Shown here: positions 33,255 to 41,462 of the stretch, one piece after another
Layout of the letters: the number at the start of each line of letters is the position of its first letter
How positions within the stretch are numbered: position 1 is the stretch's first letter
Origin: Nocardia farcinica
GTDB lineage: Bacteria > Actinomycetota > Actinomycetes > Mycobacteriales > Mycobacteriaceae
NCBI RefSeq assembly: GCF_001182745.1
Contig: NZ_LN868938.1
Span: 434,001 to 498,000 of the forward strand
DNA length: 64,000 bases
Direction: 5' to 3'
Notes under the pieces: model-generated
Seen by the model: the letters and a program-made list of their open reading frames with translations, nothing else
What the model was told of the DNA's origin: nothing
Database searches by the model: none
Made by a program: the position numbers and the translations under genes

Positions 33255-33587
33255 TCAGCGCGTCTCCGGCTCGATGATCGTGTACCGGTCGGGCATCACC
33301 AGGCAGTACAGGCCACCGGTCTCGTTGGTGAGGCAGTAGACCGGCCGCGTCGCGTCGGAATTACCCGACTCGCGCTGCTCACCGACCTTCTGCACGGTGA
33401 TTCGATGGGGGTCCTTCGCCGGCTGCTGCACGGTGTTCTCGTCCCACGGGTGCCAGGCGAGCAGGCCGCCGCCGAGACCGGCGACGACGATCGCGGCCGC
33501 CAGCATGCCGTGGCCGCGGGGTCGGGCCGGACCGGTGTCCGGCGACGGGGAAGAGACCTGCGGTGCAACGAAATCCGGGTCAGCCAT
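33255..33587 (-). CDS. Small single-pass membrane protein
   Basis: A 110-residue protein from ATG 33587 (MADPDFVAPQ). A cytosolic N-terminus of about 27 residues is followed by one helix (GMLAAAIVVAGLGGGLLAW). An outside domain then carries two cysteines (PVYCLTNETGGLYCLV) that could form a disulfide. I know no family for it. It ends 75 bases before the tandem repeat region and has no operon partner. Alternative start at 33596 adds three residues. Confidence 0.6.
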   Translation of the reverse strand: MADPDFVAPQVSSPSPDTGPARPRGHGMLAAAIVVAGLGGGLLAWHPWDENTVQQPAKDPHRITVQKVGEQRESGNSDATRPVYCLTNETGGLYCLVMPDRYTIIEPETR

Positions 33588-33662
33588 GCGCCCCATCCAA
33601 CCCGATCCGGCCCGTGCCGGGAAGGTCGATCCGGGACCCGCTCGGCGCTGTTCAGCGCGTGT

Positions 33663-34004
33663 TCACCCGCGTTGCAGCGGATCGTGGCCCAGTGACATCA
33701 AGCGTCGCCGCCACTCGTCGGAGCCGGCGCGGGGCTCGCCGTCGTCCTCGGCGCCGCGCGCGGCGGTGATCTCGTCGACGGCGCGGCGCATCACCTCGAT
33801 GTCGTCGGCGCTCAGATCGGTGCGGCGTTTGCCGAGCACCGCCAGGATGCGCCGACCCAGCTCGGGCCCGGCGTGGTCCGGTTCGGTCTCGCTGCGCGGG
33901 CCCGCGCCCTCGGTGCGCAGCCAGTCGCCCAGTTGCCGGGAGGACATGTTGACCAGCCGGTGGAACTCGTCCCACAGTGCCTGATCCACCTCGGTCTCGG
34001 CCAC
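33663..34004 (-). CDS. DUF3140-family protein
   Basis: A 113-residue cytosolic protein with the opening ALWDEFHRLVNMSSRQLGDWL and the block LSADDIEVMRRAVDEI, which I recognise as the DUF3140 family of actinobacteria and other bacteria. The C-terminus DEWRRRLMSLGHDPL is typical. GTG 34004 was preferred over GTG 34013 because AAAGG stands nine bases upstream. Function unknown. Confidence 0.72.
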   Translation of the reverse strand: MAETEVDQALWDEFHRLVNMSSRQLGDWLRTEGAGPRSETEPDHAGPELGRRILAVLGKRRTDLSADDIEVMRRAVDEITAARGAEDDGEPRAGSDEWRRRLMSLGHDPLQRG

Positions 34005-34080
34005 GATGTGCACCCTTTCGTCTCGATCGTGCTCCGGCTCGTGTCGGCTACCCGAGCGGGAGCCGGGCAAACGAGACCGG

Positions 34081-34368
34081 TCACGGCCGTGGATCGATCC
34101 GCTGCCAGCCGCGCCGCTCGGAGCGGGTCGCCGCGGTGCACCGGCGGCACAGCACGACCCGCCGGTCCCCGGTGTCGGCCAGCCACAGCGCCTCACCCCA
34201 GGGCACGTGGGGGAAGCGCGCGAGCCGCGCTCGCGACAGCGGCACGCCACAGACCGTCTGGTTGGTGCCGGGGAGCCAGGCGTGGGTGTCGCCGCTCGGG
34301 TAGCGGATGCCGTCGTCGCCGGTCCACCGGCTGGACGCGGCGACCGCGGGCTGCGGGGAGCGGGGCAT
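34081..34368 (-). CDS. Hypothetical protein with a His/Cys motif
   Basis: About 95 residues from ATG 34368 (MPRSPQPAVA), though an upstream ATG at 34464 is possible. The sequence has THAWLPG, TVCGVPL and, about 35 residues later, LCRRCTAA, so His and three Cys could bind zinc. I have seen this arrangement in uncharacterised actinobacterial proteins but know no function. It lies between the DUF3140 gene and a membrane protein gene, all on the minus strand. Confidence 0.5.
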   Translation of the reverse strand: MPRSPQPAVAASSRWTGDDGIRYPSGDTHAWLPGTNQTVCGVPLSRARLARFPHVPWGEALWLADTGDRRVVLCRRCTAATRSERRGWQRIDPRP

Positions 34369-34478
34369 GTCGACGGCATGCCCGCGTCCGCGGGGGCTGA
34401 AACGCGGCAGCGGAAGTCTCGCGGACCGCGTCGATCCGTGCCGAGGCAGTCGTTCCGATGCCATGCCGCGCGGTGCGC

Positions 34479-35042
34479 TCAGCGCACGGCGCCGGCGATT
34501 CCGGAGTCCTCGGGGTCCGGGTCGGGGCGGTTCCACGCCAGGATCATCGCGGGCGAGCACCCGCCGATCAGCAGGGCGGTGACGATCCACAGCCCGCAGG
34601 CGTAGCCGAAGCCGGGATTCGTCTCGTTCAACGAGCTCGCCACGATGAGGACGAACGCGGGCAGCATCGCCAATGTCTGGGTGATGGTGAGCCCGATCGA
34701 GCGGGCGCTGTCGCGCTCGGCGATCTCCCGCTCGTCCAGCGCGTCGCGGGGAGCGTCGCTCTGCCTGCTCGAGACCACCTGCAGGATCGTCCAGGTCGGC
34801 AGGAAGAGCACACAGGCCACCAGCCACAGCAGCGGTCCGATCGTCATGGACGCCAGGCAGATGGCGCCGATCGCGATCAGTGCCGCGAACTCGACGGCCA
34901 GCGCGATCACGAGCGCGCGCCTGCGCGTCCTGGTGCGCCAGCCCGGCAACCAGCGGCCGGTGATCGCCTCGTTCTGCAGGAATCTCCTGGTGCGGTAGGC
35001 CTGATAGTTCTCGAGCAGGTTGGTCGCGGACATGCCGATCAC
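34479..35042 (-). CDS. Four-helix membrane protein coupled to an XRE regulator
   Basis: A 187-residue protein with four hydrophobic helices, two after residue 45 and two after residue 118, and charged loops between. GTG 35042 overlaps the stop of the XRE regulator (GTGA). ATG 35033, nine bases inside and with AAGGTG upstream, is an alternative. Small XRE regulator plus membrane protein pairs are common in Gram-positive bacteria. The role is unknown. Confidence 0.68.
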   Translation of the reverse strand: MIGMSATNLLENYQAYRTRRFLQNEAITGRWLPGWRTRTRRRALVIALAVEFAALIAIGAICLASMTIGPLLWLVACVLFLPTWTILQVVSSRQSDAPRDALDEREIAERDSARSIGLTITQTLAMLPAFVLIVASSLNETNPGFGYACGLWIVTALLIGGCSPAMILAWNRPDPDPEDSGIAGAVR

Positions 35043-35314
35043 CTTCCTCGGTTCTCACGGCCGTAGATCTCGGCCGACAGCGGCGTGAACTCGGTGCGGG
35101 AGAAGACCGCTTCCACCGGCAGGCCGAACACCTCGCAGATGCGCAGCGCCAGATCCAGGCTCGGATAGTGGTCGCCGCGCTCGAGCGCGCCCACCGTCTG
35201 CGGGTTCACCTCGATGAGTTCGGCCAGCGCGGCGCGGCTGAGCGACCGTTCGGCGCGCAGTACCGCGATGCGGTTGTAGATCGGGCGGGTTTCCCCCCGT
35301 CGCACTGGGCTCAT
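35039..35314 (-). CDS. XRE-family helix-turn-helix regulator
   Basis: A 91-residue regulator starting at ATG 35314. The helix-turn-helix is RAALAELIEVNPQTVGALERGDHYPSLDLALRICEVFGLPVEAVF with RNRIAVLRAERSL-type opening (IYNRIAVLRAERS). It is the small Cro/YozG-like class that often represses itself. The gene is followed with a four-base overlap by a membrane protein gene. A palindrome nine bases upstream of its start is the likely operator. Confidence 0.84.
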   Translation of the reverse strand: MSPVRRGETRPIYNRIAVLRAERSLSRAALAELIEVNPQTVGALERGDHYPSLDLALRICEVFGLPVEAVFSRTEFTPLSAEIYGRENRGR

Positions 35315-35322
35315 ATATCGAA

Positions 35323-35337
35323 GTGTTGTAAAAACAC
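35323..35337. promoter_or_regulatory. GTGTT-N5-AACAC operator before the XRE gene
   Basis: GTGTT (35323-35327) and AACAC (35333-35337) are inverted around five bases in an AT-rich patch that is unusual for this genome. It sits immediately before the XRE start codon at 35314, where it would overlap the promoter. Autorepression is inferred. Confidence 0.45.
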
Positions 35338-35382
35338 AACGATGTGTCAAGCCGACCGATCAGGTGCGGCGTGGTTACCGGA

Positions 35383-36114
35383 TCAGTGGTCGCGCGTCTG
35401 GACGGCGGTGAAGGTCATCCGGTCACCGCGGTAGAGGGAGCGGCGGTGCTCGATCGGAACGCCGTCGGGATCGTAGGAGACGCGGTTGAGCAGGAACATC
35501 GGAGTGCGAGCGTCGGCGGTGAGCAGCGCGGCCTCGCGGGCGTCGGGCAGCGTCGTCTCGATGGTGTCCACCGCCCGGTCGAAAACGATGCCGCGGCGGC
35601 GGATCTCGGCGTACAGCGAGGCGGTGTGGTCGAAGGTCTCGACCAGTTCCGGGTACCGGTAGGCGGGCAGCCGGGTGGTCTCGAGGCCGACGCGCAGGTC
35701 GTCGGTGGTCAGCACGCGCTCGAGCTGGATCACCGGATCGCCCTCGGCGATGTGCAGGTCGCCGGCCAGCGCCGGGTCGGCGGTCAGCCGGGTCCAGCCG
35801 ACGAGGATGCGCCCGGCCCGATGTCCTTGCGCCAGTGCGGCTTCGGTGTAGGAGCCCAACGCCAGTGGCTGGACGAACTTCGGCCCGGCGACGACGGTGG
35901 CGCGGCCGCGCCGCTGGATGCGCCCGGCCAGCAGGAGTTCGCGCAGGGCCTGGCGGACGGTCTCGCGCGCCACGTCGAAGCGCAGGGCGAGCTCGCGTTC
36001 GGAGGGTACCGGGTCACCCTCGTCGAGTTCGTCGAGGAGTTTGTCCACCTGTGCACGCACGATCTGGTGCTTGAGGACGCGTGGTTCGGCGCGGGCGGTC
36101 ACTCGACCCAGCAT
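35383..36114 (-). CDS. phnF: GntR/HutC-family regulator, PhnF-like
   Basis: A 243-residue regulator with an N-terminal winged helix (PVPSERELALRFDVARETVRQAL near residues 35-58) and a C-terminal UTRA ligand domain. Length and layout fit PhnF of Mycobacterium smegmatis, which represses the phnDCE phosphonate/phosphate uptake genes. It diverges from the phosphonate operon, and TGGTCTATACCA sites of the PhnF kind lie 11 bases before its ATG and again before the operon. The ATG at 36114 could be replaced by a GTG four codons in. The ligand is unknown. Confidence 0.8.
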   Translation of the reverse strand: MLGRVTARAEPRVLKHQIVRAQVDKLLDELDEGDPVPSERELALRFDVARETVRQALRELLLAGRIQRRGRATVVAGPKFVQPLALGSYTEAALAQGHRAGRILVGWTRLTADPALAGDLHIAEGDPVIQLERVLTTDDLRVGLETTRLPAYRYPELVETFDHTASLYAEIRRRGIVFDRAVDTIETTLPDAREAALLTADARTPMFLLNRVSYDPDGVPIEHRRSLYRGDRMTFTAVQTRDH

Positions 36115-36124
36115 AGCCGGATTT

Positions 36125-36183
36125 TGGTCTATACCAAGAGTTCACCTGCGGTTCGCTCGACCGTCGACGGATGGTCTATACCA
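36125..36183. promoter_or_regulatory. Composite PhnF/PHO-box promoter of the phosphonate operon
   Basis: TGGTCTATACCA occurs at 36125-36136 and 36172-36183, starts 47 bases apart. It is the reverse complement of the reported M. smegmatis PhnF site and fits the HutC pattern GT-N-TA-N-AC. Between them GTTCACC (36140-36146), four bases, GTTCGCT (36151-36157) resembles the PHO box bound by RegX3/PhoP. The second PhnF site covers a likely -10 (TCTATA 36175-36180). The first lies near the start of the regulator gene. Phosphate starvation would activate and PhnF repress. Confidence 0.78.
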
Positions 36184-36267
36184 ATCGCCATCGTGGGGTG
36201 CGGCGCCGGCGGACCCGTGGCCGACCGGCGCCGAACTTCCGTTCACCCCTTACGGACTGGGACTCAG

Positions 36268-36945
36268 ATGACCGATATCGCTCTGGCCGTGCTGGACATG
36301 GCCGGCACCACCGTCACCGACGACGGCCTCGTCACGCGCGCCTTCGAGGAAGCCGCCACGGCCGCGGGCCTGCCGCCGGAGGGCGCGGAACGCGAGAACG
36401 CGCGCCGCTACGTGCTCGACACCATGGGCCAGTCGAAGATCGCGGTGTTCCGCGCGCTGTTCGCCGACGAGGAGCGCGCCCGGCGCGCCAATGCCGCGTT
36501 CGAGGCCGCCTACGCCCGATTCGTCGAGGACGGCGGCGTGCAGGCCCTACCCGGCGCGGCGGAGACGATCGCCGCGCTGCGCGACGGGGGGCTCACCGTC
36601 GCCTTGACCACCGGTTTCAGCTCCGCCACCCAGGACCGGATCCTCGACGTCCTGGGCTGGCGCGCCCTCGCCGACTTCGCCCTCGCCCCACCGGATGCCG
36701 GTCGCGGCAGGCCCATGCCCGACCTGGTGCTGGCGGCGGTCCTGCGCGCCGGGGTCGACGACGTGCGCCGGGTCGCCGTGGCCGGTGACACCGCCGGTGA
36801 CATCGAATCCGGCCGCCGCGCCGGCGCCACCATCCTGGCCGGCACGTTGACCGGCGCCCACGACGCGGACACGCTGCGCCGCGCCGGGGCCACCCACGTG
36901 CTCGACTCCGTCGCCGAACTGCCCGCCCTGTTGCTGCCCGCCTGA
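36268..36945 (+). CDS. Phosphonatase-like HAD hydrolase
   Basis: Probable C-P bond hydrolase acting on phosphonoacetaldehyde or a close relative such as its hydroxy form. The 225-residue HAD protein has the phosphonatase-type nucleophile motif LDMAGTT (Asp10, with Ala12 in place of the second Asp). In the cap domain MGQSKIAVFRAL places Lys57 where PhnX has its Schiff-base lysine. The C-terminal part has VAGDTAGDIESGRRAG. It belongs to the PhnX-like group (TIGR03351), which is not found with PhnW but with FAD oxidases and zinc dehydrogenases, as here. First gene of the operon. Confidence 0.88.
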   Translation: MTDIALAVLDMAGTTVTDDGLVTRAFEEAATAAGLPPEGAERENARRYVLDTMGQSKIAVFRALFADEERARRANAAFEAAYARFVEDGGVQALPGAAETIAALRDGGLTVALTTGFSSATQDRILDVLGWRALADFALAPPDAGRGRPMPDLVLAAVLRAGVDDVRRVAVAGDTAGDIESGRRAGATILAGTLTGAHDADTLRRAGATHVLDSVAELPALLLPA

Positions 36946-36972
36946 AACCTCTTCCACCGCAAGGAACTTCGC

Positions 36973-37938
36973 ATGAACATCCGCCGCTCCCGCCCGCTCG
37001 TCTCGCTGCTGGCCGGATTCGCCCTCGCGCTGTCGGCCTGTTCCGGCTCCGGCGCGGACTCCCGCGCGATCAACGACAGGGGCTTCCCCGAGACCCTGAC
37101 CCTGGCCGCCATCCCGGCCGAGAACTCGACCGACCTGAAGGCCAGCTACGATCCCGTCATCGCGCTGCTCGAACGCGAGACCGGCGCGAAGATCGACTTC
37201 GTGCAGGCGTCCGACTACGCGGGCGTGGTCGAGGGCATCATCGCGGGCAACGTCGACATGGCGTTCTTCGGCCCGTTCGCCTACGTCGTCGCCGGTGTCA
37301 ACGGCGCGAAGATGACCCCGCTGGGTGCGGTCGTGCAGGAACCCGGGGGCAAGCCCGGCTATCAGTCCTACGGCCTGGCCCGTTCCGACAACGCCGCGAT
37401 CGAGTCGTTGGCCGACTTCGCGGGCAAGAAGGTGTGTTTCGTCGATCCCAGCTCGACCTCCGGATTCCTCTATCCCACCGCGGGTCTGATCGAGCAGAAG
37501 GTCATCGCCTCCGGCGCGGAGGCCGACCTGTCCAAGGGGCTGACGCCGATCTACGCGGGCGGGCACGACGCCTCGGCGCTCTCGATCGCCGCCGGTGACT
37601 GCGACGCGGGCTTCGCCTTCGACACCATGGTCGACAAGACCCTCGTCGAGAAGGGCGACCTGGCGCCGGGCCAGTTGAAGACGGTGTGGAAGTCCGAGAC
37701 CATCGCGGGCTCGGTGTTCGCCGCCGCCGACGCGCTGGGCGCGGAGACCGTCGCGAAACTGCGGACGCTGTTCACCGAGAAGGTGAACGCCGACCACCTG
37801 CGCGGCGCCGGCCTGTGCACGGGCGAGTGCCGGATCACCGACGAACGCGCCTGGGGCGTGGTGCCCGCCGCCGACAGCGACTACGACGGTGTGCGGCACG
37901 TCTGCGAGGTCACCCGCTCCGACAAGTGCGCGGGCTGA
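36973..37938 (+). CDS. phnD: Phosphonate ABC transporter, substrate-binding lipoprotein
   Basis: Periplasm-side binding protein for phosphonates, 321 residues. The N-terminus is a lipoprotein signal with the lipobox LSAC at Cys23. The mature part starts the family fold (FPETLTLAAIPAENSTDLKA). Further on are VDMAFFGPFAYVV, KKVCFVDPSSTSGFLYP and HDASALSIAAGDCDAGFA, which line the ligand site. The ribosome binding site AAGGAA precedes ATG 36973, 27 bases after the hydrolase. PhnC follows five bases later. Which phosphonate it binds is not shown. Confidence 0.94.
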   Translation: MNIRRSRPLVSLLAGFALALSACSGSGADSRAINDRGFPETLTLAAIPAENSTDLKASYDPVIALLERETGAKIDFVQASDYAGVVEGIIAGNVDMAFFGPFAYVVAGVNGAKMTPLGAVVQEPGGKPGYQSYGLARSDNAAIESLADFAGKKVCFVDPSSTSGFLYPTAGLIEQKVIASGAEADLSKGLTPIYAGGHDASALSIAAGDCDAGFAFDTMVDKTLVEKGDLAPGQLKTVWKSETIAGSVFAAADALGAETVAKLRTLFTEKVNADHLRGAGLCTGECRITDERAWGVVPAADSDYDGVRHVCEVTRSDKCAG

Positions 37939-37943
37939 GCGAC

Positions 37944-38750
37944 GTGTCCGCCGATTCCCGCGCCGAGGTGGTGCTGCACGCCGAGGCGGTGACCAAGCGC
38001 TTCGGTGCCATCCTGGCGCTCGATGCGGTATCGATTTCCGTGCACCGCAGTGAACTCGTCGTCCTGCTGGGTCTGTCGGGCTCGGGCAAGTCGACGCTGC
38101 TGCGTTGCTTCAACGGCCTGCACCCGGTGACCTCCGGTGCGGTGACCGTGGCGGGCACGCGGGTGGACACCGCGCCGCGGGCCACCGTGCGCGCGCTGCG
38201 GCGCGACATCGGGTTCGTCTTCCAGCAGTTCAACCTCGTCGGGCGGTTGTCGTGCCTGGACAACGTGCTGCTGGGCGGGCTGGCCCGGCTGCGTCTGCCG
38301 CGCTACGGCGCGCTGACCTACCCGAAGCGGATGCGCGCGGAGGCCGTCGCGCACCTCGACCGGGTCGGGCTGGCCGATCTGGCGCACCGGCGCACCGACA
38401 CGCTCTCGGGTGGGCAGCAGCAGCGGGTGGCGATCGCGCGCACCCTCATGCAACGCCCGAAGCTGGTGCTGGCCGACGAGCCGGTCGCCTCGCTGGATCC
38501 GGAGAACGCCGGGGTGGTGATGGATCTGCTGTTCCGGATCTGCTTGGAGGACAACCTGACCGTGGTGTGCACGCTGCACCAGGTGGACCTGGCGCTGGGC
38601 TGGGCGCACCGGGTGATCGGATTGCGGGACGGCCGCAAGGTGTTCGACCGGCCCGCCGCCGGGCTGTCCCGCGACGAGGTCATGGCGATCTACCAGCGGG
38701 CCGAGGTCACCCGGTCGGCGCCCGCCGGACTGGCCGCGGGGGCGCTGTGA
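37944..38750 (+). CDS. phnC: Phosphonate ABC transporter, ATP-binding protein
   Basis: ATPase of the PhnCDE importer, 268 residues from GTG 37944. It has Walker A GLSGSGKSTLLR, Q-loop FVFQQFNLV, the signature LSGGQQQRVAIA, Walker B LVLADEPVASLDP and the switch histidine in CTLHQVDLAL. The start lies five bases after the phnD stop. Its own stop overlaps phnE in a GTGA arrangement. The last 18 residues are Ala-rich and beyond the family core. Confidence 0.94.
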   Translation: MSADSRAEVVLHAEAVTKRFGAILALDAVSISVHRSELVVLLGLSGSGKSTLLRCFNGLHPVTSGAVTVAGTRVDTAPRATVRALRRDIGFVFQQFNLVGRLSCLDNVLLGGLARLRLPRYGALTYPKRMRAEAVAHLDRVGLADLAHRRTDTLSGGQQQRVAIARTLMQRPKLVLADEPVASLDPENAGVVMDLLFRICLEDNLTVVCTLHQVDLALGWAHRVIGLRDGRKVFDRPAAGLSRDEVMAIYQRAEVTRSAPAGLAAGAL

Positions 38751-40345
38751 CCGCGACGCTCACCACACCGGGGCCCGTCCTGCCCGGCTCGCCGCCGCGG
38801 GCCGAGCGGGTGCGGGCGGTGCTGCTGCGGCTGCTCGGGGTGGGCGGTCTCGTGCTGACCCTGATCTCGGCCTGGTCGATCGATTTCGCCCCGGCCACCC
38901 TGCTGGACGGTCTCGACGACATGGCCGCGCTGCTCGAGCGGATGCTGCCGCCGCGACTGGACGATCCGCCGCGGATCTGGGCGCTCGCGGTGGAGACGCT
39001 GCTGATGGCGGTGCTTGGCACCGTGCTGGCGGCACTGGCCTCGATGCCGTTGGCGTTCCTGGCGGCACGCAACACCACCCCGCACCCGGCGGTGGCGGCG
39101 ATCGCGCGCGGGATCATCACCTTCTGCCGGGCCATGCCGGACCTGTTGTTCGCGGCGTTGCTGGTGCGCGCGCTCGGCATCGGTGTGCTGCCCGGCATTC
39201 TCGCGCTGGCGCTGCACTCCATCGGCATGCTCGGCAAGCTGTTCGCCGACGCGATCGAGCAGACCGATCCCGGCCCGCGCGAGGCCGCCCGGGCGGCGGG
39301 CGCCGGGTACCTGCGCGAGATGATCCACGCCGTGGTGCCGCAGACGGTCCCGTCCTGGATCGGCACGTTCGTCTATCGCGTCGACATCAACCTGCGGATC
39401 TCGGTGGTGCTCGGCTTCGTCGGCGCGGGCGGCATCGGTTTCGCGCTGCAGGATTCGTTGCGCGGGCTGGCCTATCCCCGCGCGCTGGGCATCGTGGCGG
39501 TGATCCTGGCGATCATCGCGGCGATGGAGGTGTTCGCGATCCTCGCGCGGCGGGTGCTGCTGAGTCCGGAGTCTCTCGGACCCCGGGCCGCCAGGGCGGC
39601 CCGCACGGCCTTCGGCGCGATCGCCGTGGCGGCCACGGTGGCCGCGCTGGTGGTGCTCGACGTCGATCCGGTGGAACTGCTGACCTGGCCTACCGCCGCC
39701 GTCGAGGTGTTCGGGCGGCTGCTGCCGCCGGATTTCGCCGCGCTGGGCCCGCAGTTGCTCGAGGCGGCCTGGCAGACGGTCGCGATCGCCGTGGTGGCGA
39801 CCGCGATCGGGGCGGTGCTGTCGGTGCCCGTCGGAATCCTCGCCGCCCGCACGGTGACTCCGCATCCGGCGGTGTACTGGGCGGCGCGGGCCTGGATCCT
39901 GGTCGTGCGCGCGATCCCGGAGCTGATCCTGGCCGTGATCTTCGTCGCCGCACTGGGCCTCGGGCCGATCGCGGGTACCTGCGCGCTGGCCATCGGCTCG
40001 GTCGGGCTGCTCGGCAAACTCGTCGCCGACGCCGTCGAGGAGATCGACACGGGCCCGCTCGAGGCGGTCCGCGCGCTCGGCGGCGGCTGGTGGAAGACGT
40101 TGGTGGCGGCGGTGATTCCGCAGGCGGTGCCCGCGCTGGTTGGTTCGACGCTCTACCTGCTCGACGTGAACATCCGCACCTCCACGATCCTGGGGATCGT
40201 GGGCGCGGGCGGGATCGGTTACCTGTTGTTCGAGTCGATCCGCACGCTCGAGTTCGGCGTCGCCGGCGCGATCGTGCTCGTCGTCTTCGCGCTCGTCTAC
40301 TTCATCGAAAGGCTCTCCGGATGGATTCGCTCCCAGGTGGTGTGA
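38747..40345 (+). CDS. phnE: Phosphonate ABC transporter permease, fused double-domain PhnE
   Basis: A 532-residue permease formed by two PhnE domains in tandem, about residues 25-275 and 285-530. Each has six hydrophobic helices and its own EAA loop: EAARAAGAGYLREMIHAVVPQ in the first and EAVRALGGGWWKTLVAAVIPQ in the second. Most bacteria have separate or single PhnE chains that dimerise, so the fused form would make the whole channel from one chain. GTG 38747 overlaps phnC by four bases, and the 3' end overlaps the dehydrogenase gene. Confidence 0.92.
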   Translation: MTATLTTPGPVLPGSPPRAERVRAVLLRLLGVGGLVLTLISAWSIDFAPATLLDGLDDMAALLERMLPPRLDDPPRIWALAVETLLMAVLGTVLAALASMPLAFLAARNTTPHPAVAAIARGIITFCRAMPDLLFAALLVRALGIGVLPGILALALHSIGMLGKLFADAIEQTDPGPREAARAAGAGYLREMIHAVVPQTVPSWIGTFVYRVDINLRISVVLGFVGAGGIGFALQDSLRGLAYPRALGIVAVILAIIAAMEVFAILARRVLLSPESLGPRAARAARTAFGAIAVAATVAALVVLDVDPVELLTWPTAAVEVFGRLLPPDFAALGPQLLEAAWQTVAIAVVATAIGAVLSVPVGILAARTVTPHPAVYWAARAWILVVRAIPELILAVIFVAALGLGPIAGTCALAIGSVGLLGKLVADAVEEIDTGPLEAVRALGGGWWKTLVAAVIPQAVPALVGSTLYLLDVNIRTSTILGIVGAGGIGYLLFESIRTLEFGVAGAIVLVVFALVYFIERLSGWIRSQVV

Positions 40346-41337
40346 CGCGCGCGGCGGTGTGGACCGGTGCCGGGGTCGCGGTCCGCGACGTGCCGGTGCC
40401 GCGCCTGGCGCCGGGCCAATCGCTGGTACGGGTCCGCCTCGCCACGGTGTGCGGCAGCGACCTGCACACCGTCGCGGGCCGGCGTGCGGCACCGTGCCCG
40501 TCGGTGCTCGGGCACGAGGCGGTCGGCGAGATCGTGGCCACCACGCCGCGGGCCGGGCACGGCGCGCCGGGACAGCGCGTCGTGTGGTCGGTGACGGCGG
40601 CGTGCGGGCGGTGCGCGCGGTGCCGCGCGGGCCGCACCGCCAAATGCCTGTCCGTGCGCAAGGTCGGGCACGAGGCCTTCGACGGCGACTGGCCGCTGTC
40701 GGGCTCCTACGCCCGCCATCTCGTCCTGCCCGCGGGCGTGCGCACGGTGGCGGTGCCCGACGCGGTGCCCGACGCGGTGGCGGCCCCGGCCGCCTGCGCG
40801 ACCGCCACGGTGATGGCCGCGCTGGAGGCGGCCGGTGACCTGGCCGGGCGGCGGGTGCTCGTCTACGGGGCGGGCATGCTCGGGTTGACCGCCGCCGCGG
40901 CCTGCGCGTACCGGGGCGCGCACGTCGCGGTACGCGACGTCGTCGCCGCGCGGGCGGCGTTGGCGGCGGGCTTCGGCGGCGGGGCCGACGACGGCCTGCC
41001 GGTGGACGCCGCGTTCGACTTCTCCGGCTCGTCCGCCGCCATCGCCGATGCGCTCACCCGGTTGGACATCGGCGGGGCGCTGGTGCTGGCCGGTTCGGTG
41101 GCGCCCGGTCCGCCGGTCCCGCTGGACGCGGAGCGGGTGGTGCGCCGCTGGTTGCGCATCGCGGGCGTGCACAACTACGAGCCGCGGCACCTGACCGACG
41201 CCGTCGACTTCCTCGCGGCGACGGTGGGCACCTACCCCTGGCATGAACTGGTCGCCGAGCCGCTGCCGCTCGACGACATCGCCGCCGCCCTGACCGGTCC
41301 GCCCGCCGGACGGACCCGCTGCGCCGTCGCACCCTGA
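40342..41337 (+). CDS. Zinc-dependent dehydrogenase associated with phosphonate catabolism (HpnZ-like)
   Basis: A 331-residue medium-chain dehydrogenase of the TIGR03366 type. It has the catalytic zinc ligands in TVCGSDLHT and VLGHEAVGE, structural zinc cysteines in CGRCARCRAGRTAKC, and the nucleotide fold beginning VLVYGAGMLGLTAA. GTG 40342 forms a GTGA overlap with phnE and has AGGTGG upstream. An ATG at 40321 is the alternative. The family name was given for its linkage to phosphonate genes. A role in oxidising an alcohol or hydroxyphosphonate intermediate is inferred. Confidence 0.85.
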   Translation: MTRAAVWTGAGVAVRDVPVPRLAPGQSLVRVRLATVCGSDLHTVAGRRAAPCPSVLGHEAVGEIVATTPRAGHGAPGQRVVWSVTAACGRCARCRAGRTAKCLSVRKVGHEAFDGDWPLSGSYARHLVLPAGVRTVAVPDAVPDAVAAPAACATATVMAALEAAGDLAGRRVLVYGAGMLGLTAAAACAYRGAHVAVRDVVAARAALAAGFGGGADDGLPVDAAFDFSGSSAAIADALTRLDIGGALVLAGSVAPGPPVPLDAERVVRRWLRIAGVHNYEPRHLTDAVDFLAATVGTYPWHELVAEPLPLDDIAAALTGPPAGRTRCAVAP

Positions 41338-41386
41338 CCCAAGCCGAGCAGGTTGCCGCTCAACGCCGCCACCGATGCCGCGGTAC

Positions 41387-41445
41387 TGGTCTATACCAAT
41401 TGTTCACGTGCCGTTCGCGGCGGGGACGCGCATAGGTCTAGACCA
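41387..41445 (+). promoter_or_regulatory. Second composite PhnF/PHO-box promoter, before the FAD oxidoreductase
   Basis: TGGTCTATACCA (41387-41398) and AGGTCTAGACCA (41434-41445) start 47 bases apart. Between them GTTCACG (41402-41408), four bases, GTTCGCG (41413-41419) forms a PHO-box-like direct repeat, 15 bases from the first site's start. All spacings equal those of the module at 36125-36183. The second site covers a likely -10 (TCTAGA 41437-41442), and the ATG follows at 41463. This ties the oxidoreductase gene to the phosphonate operon. Confidence 0.78.
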
Positions 41446-41462
41446 TTCGGCATCCTGGCGTC

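Noticed and set aside
33191..33277. Small plus-strand ORF with VPDVG repeats next to the RAE
   Set aside because: It consists mainly of the tandem 15-base repeat, has no clear ribosome binding site and overlaps the antisense 3' end of a better gene.
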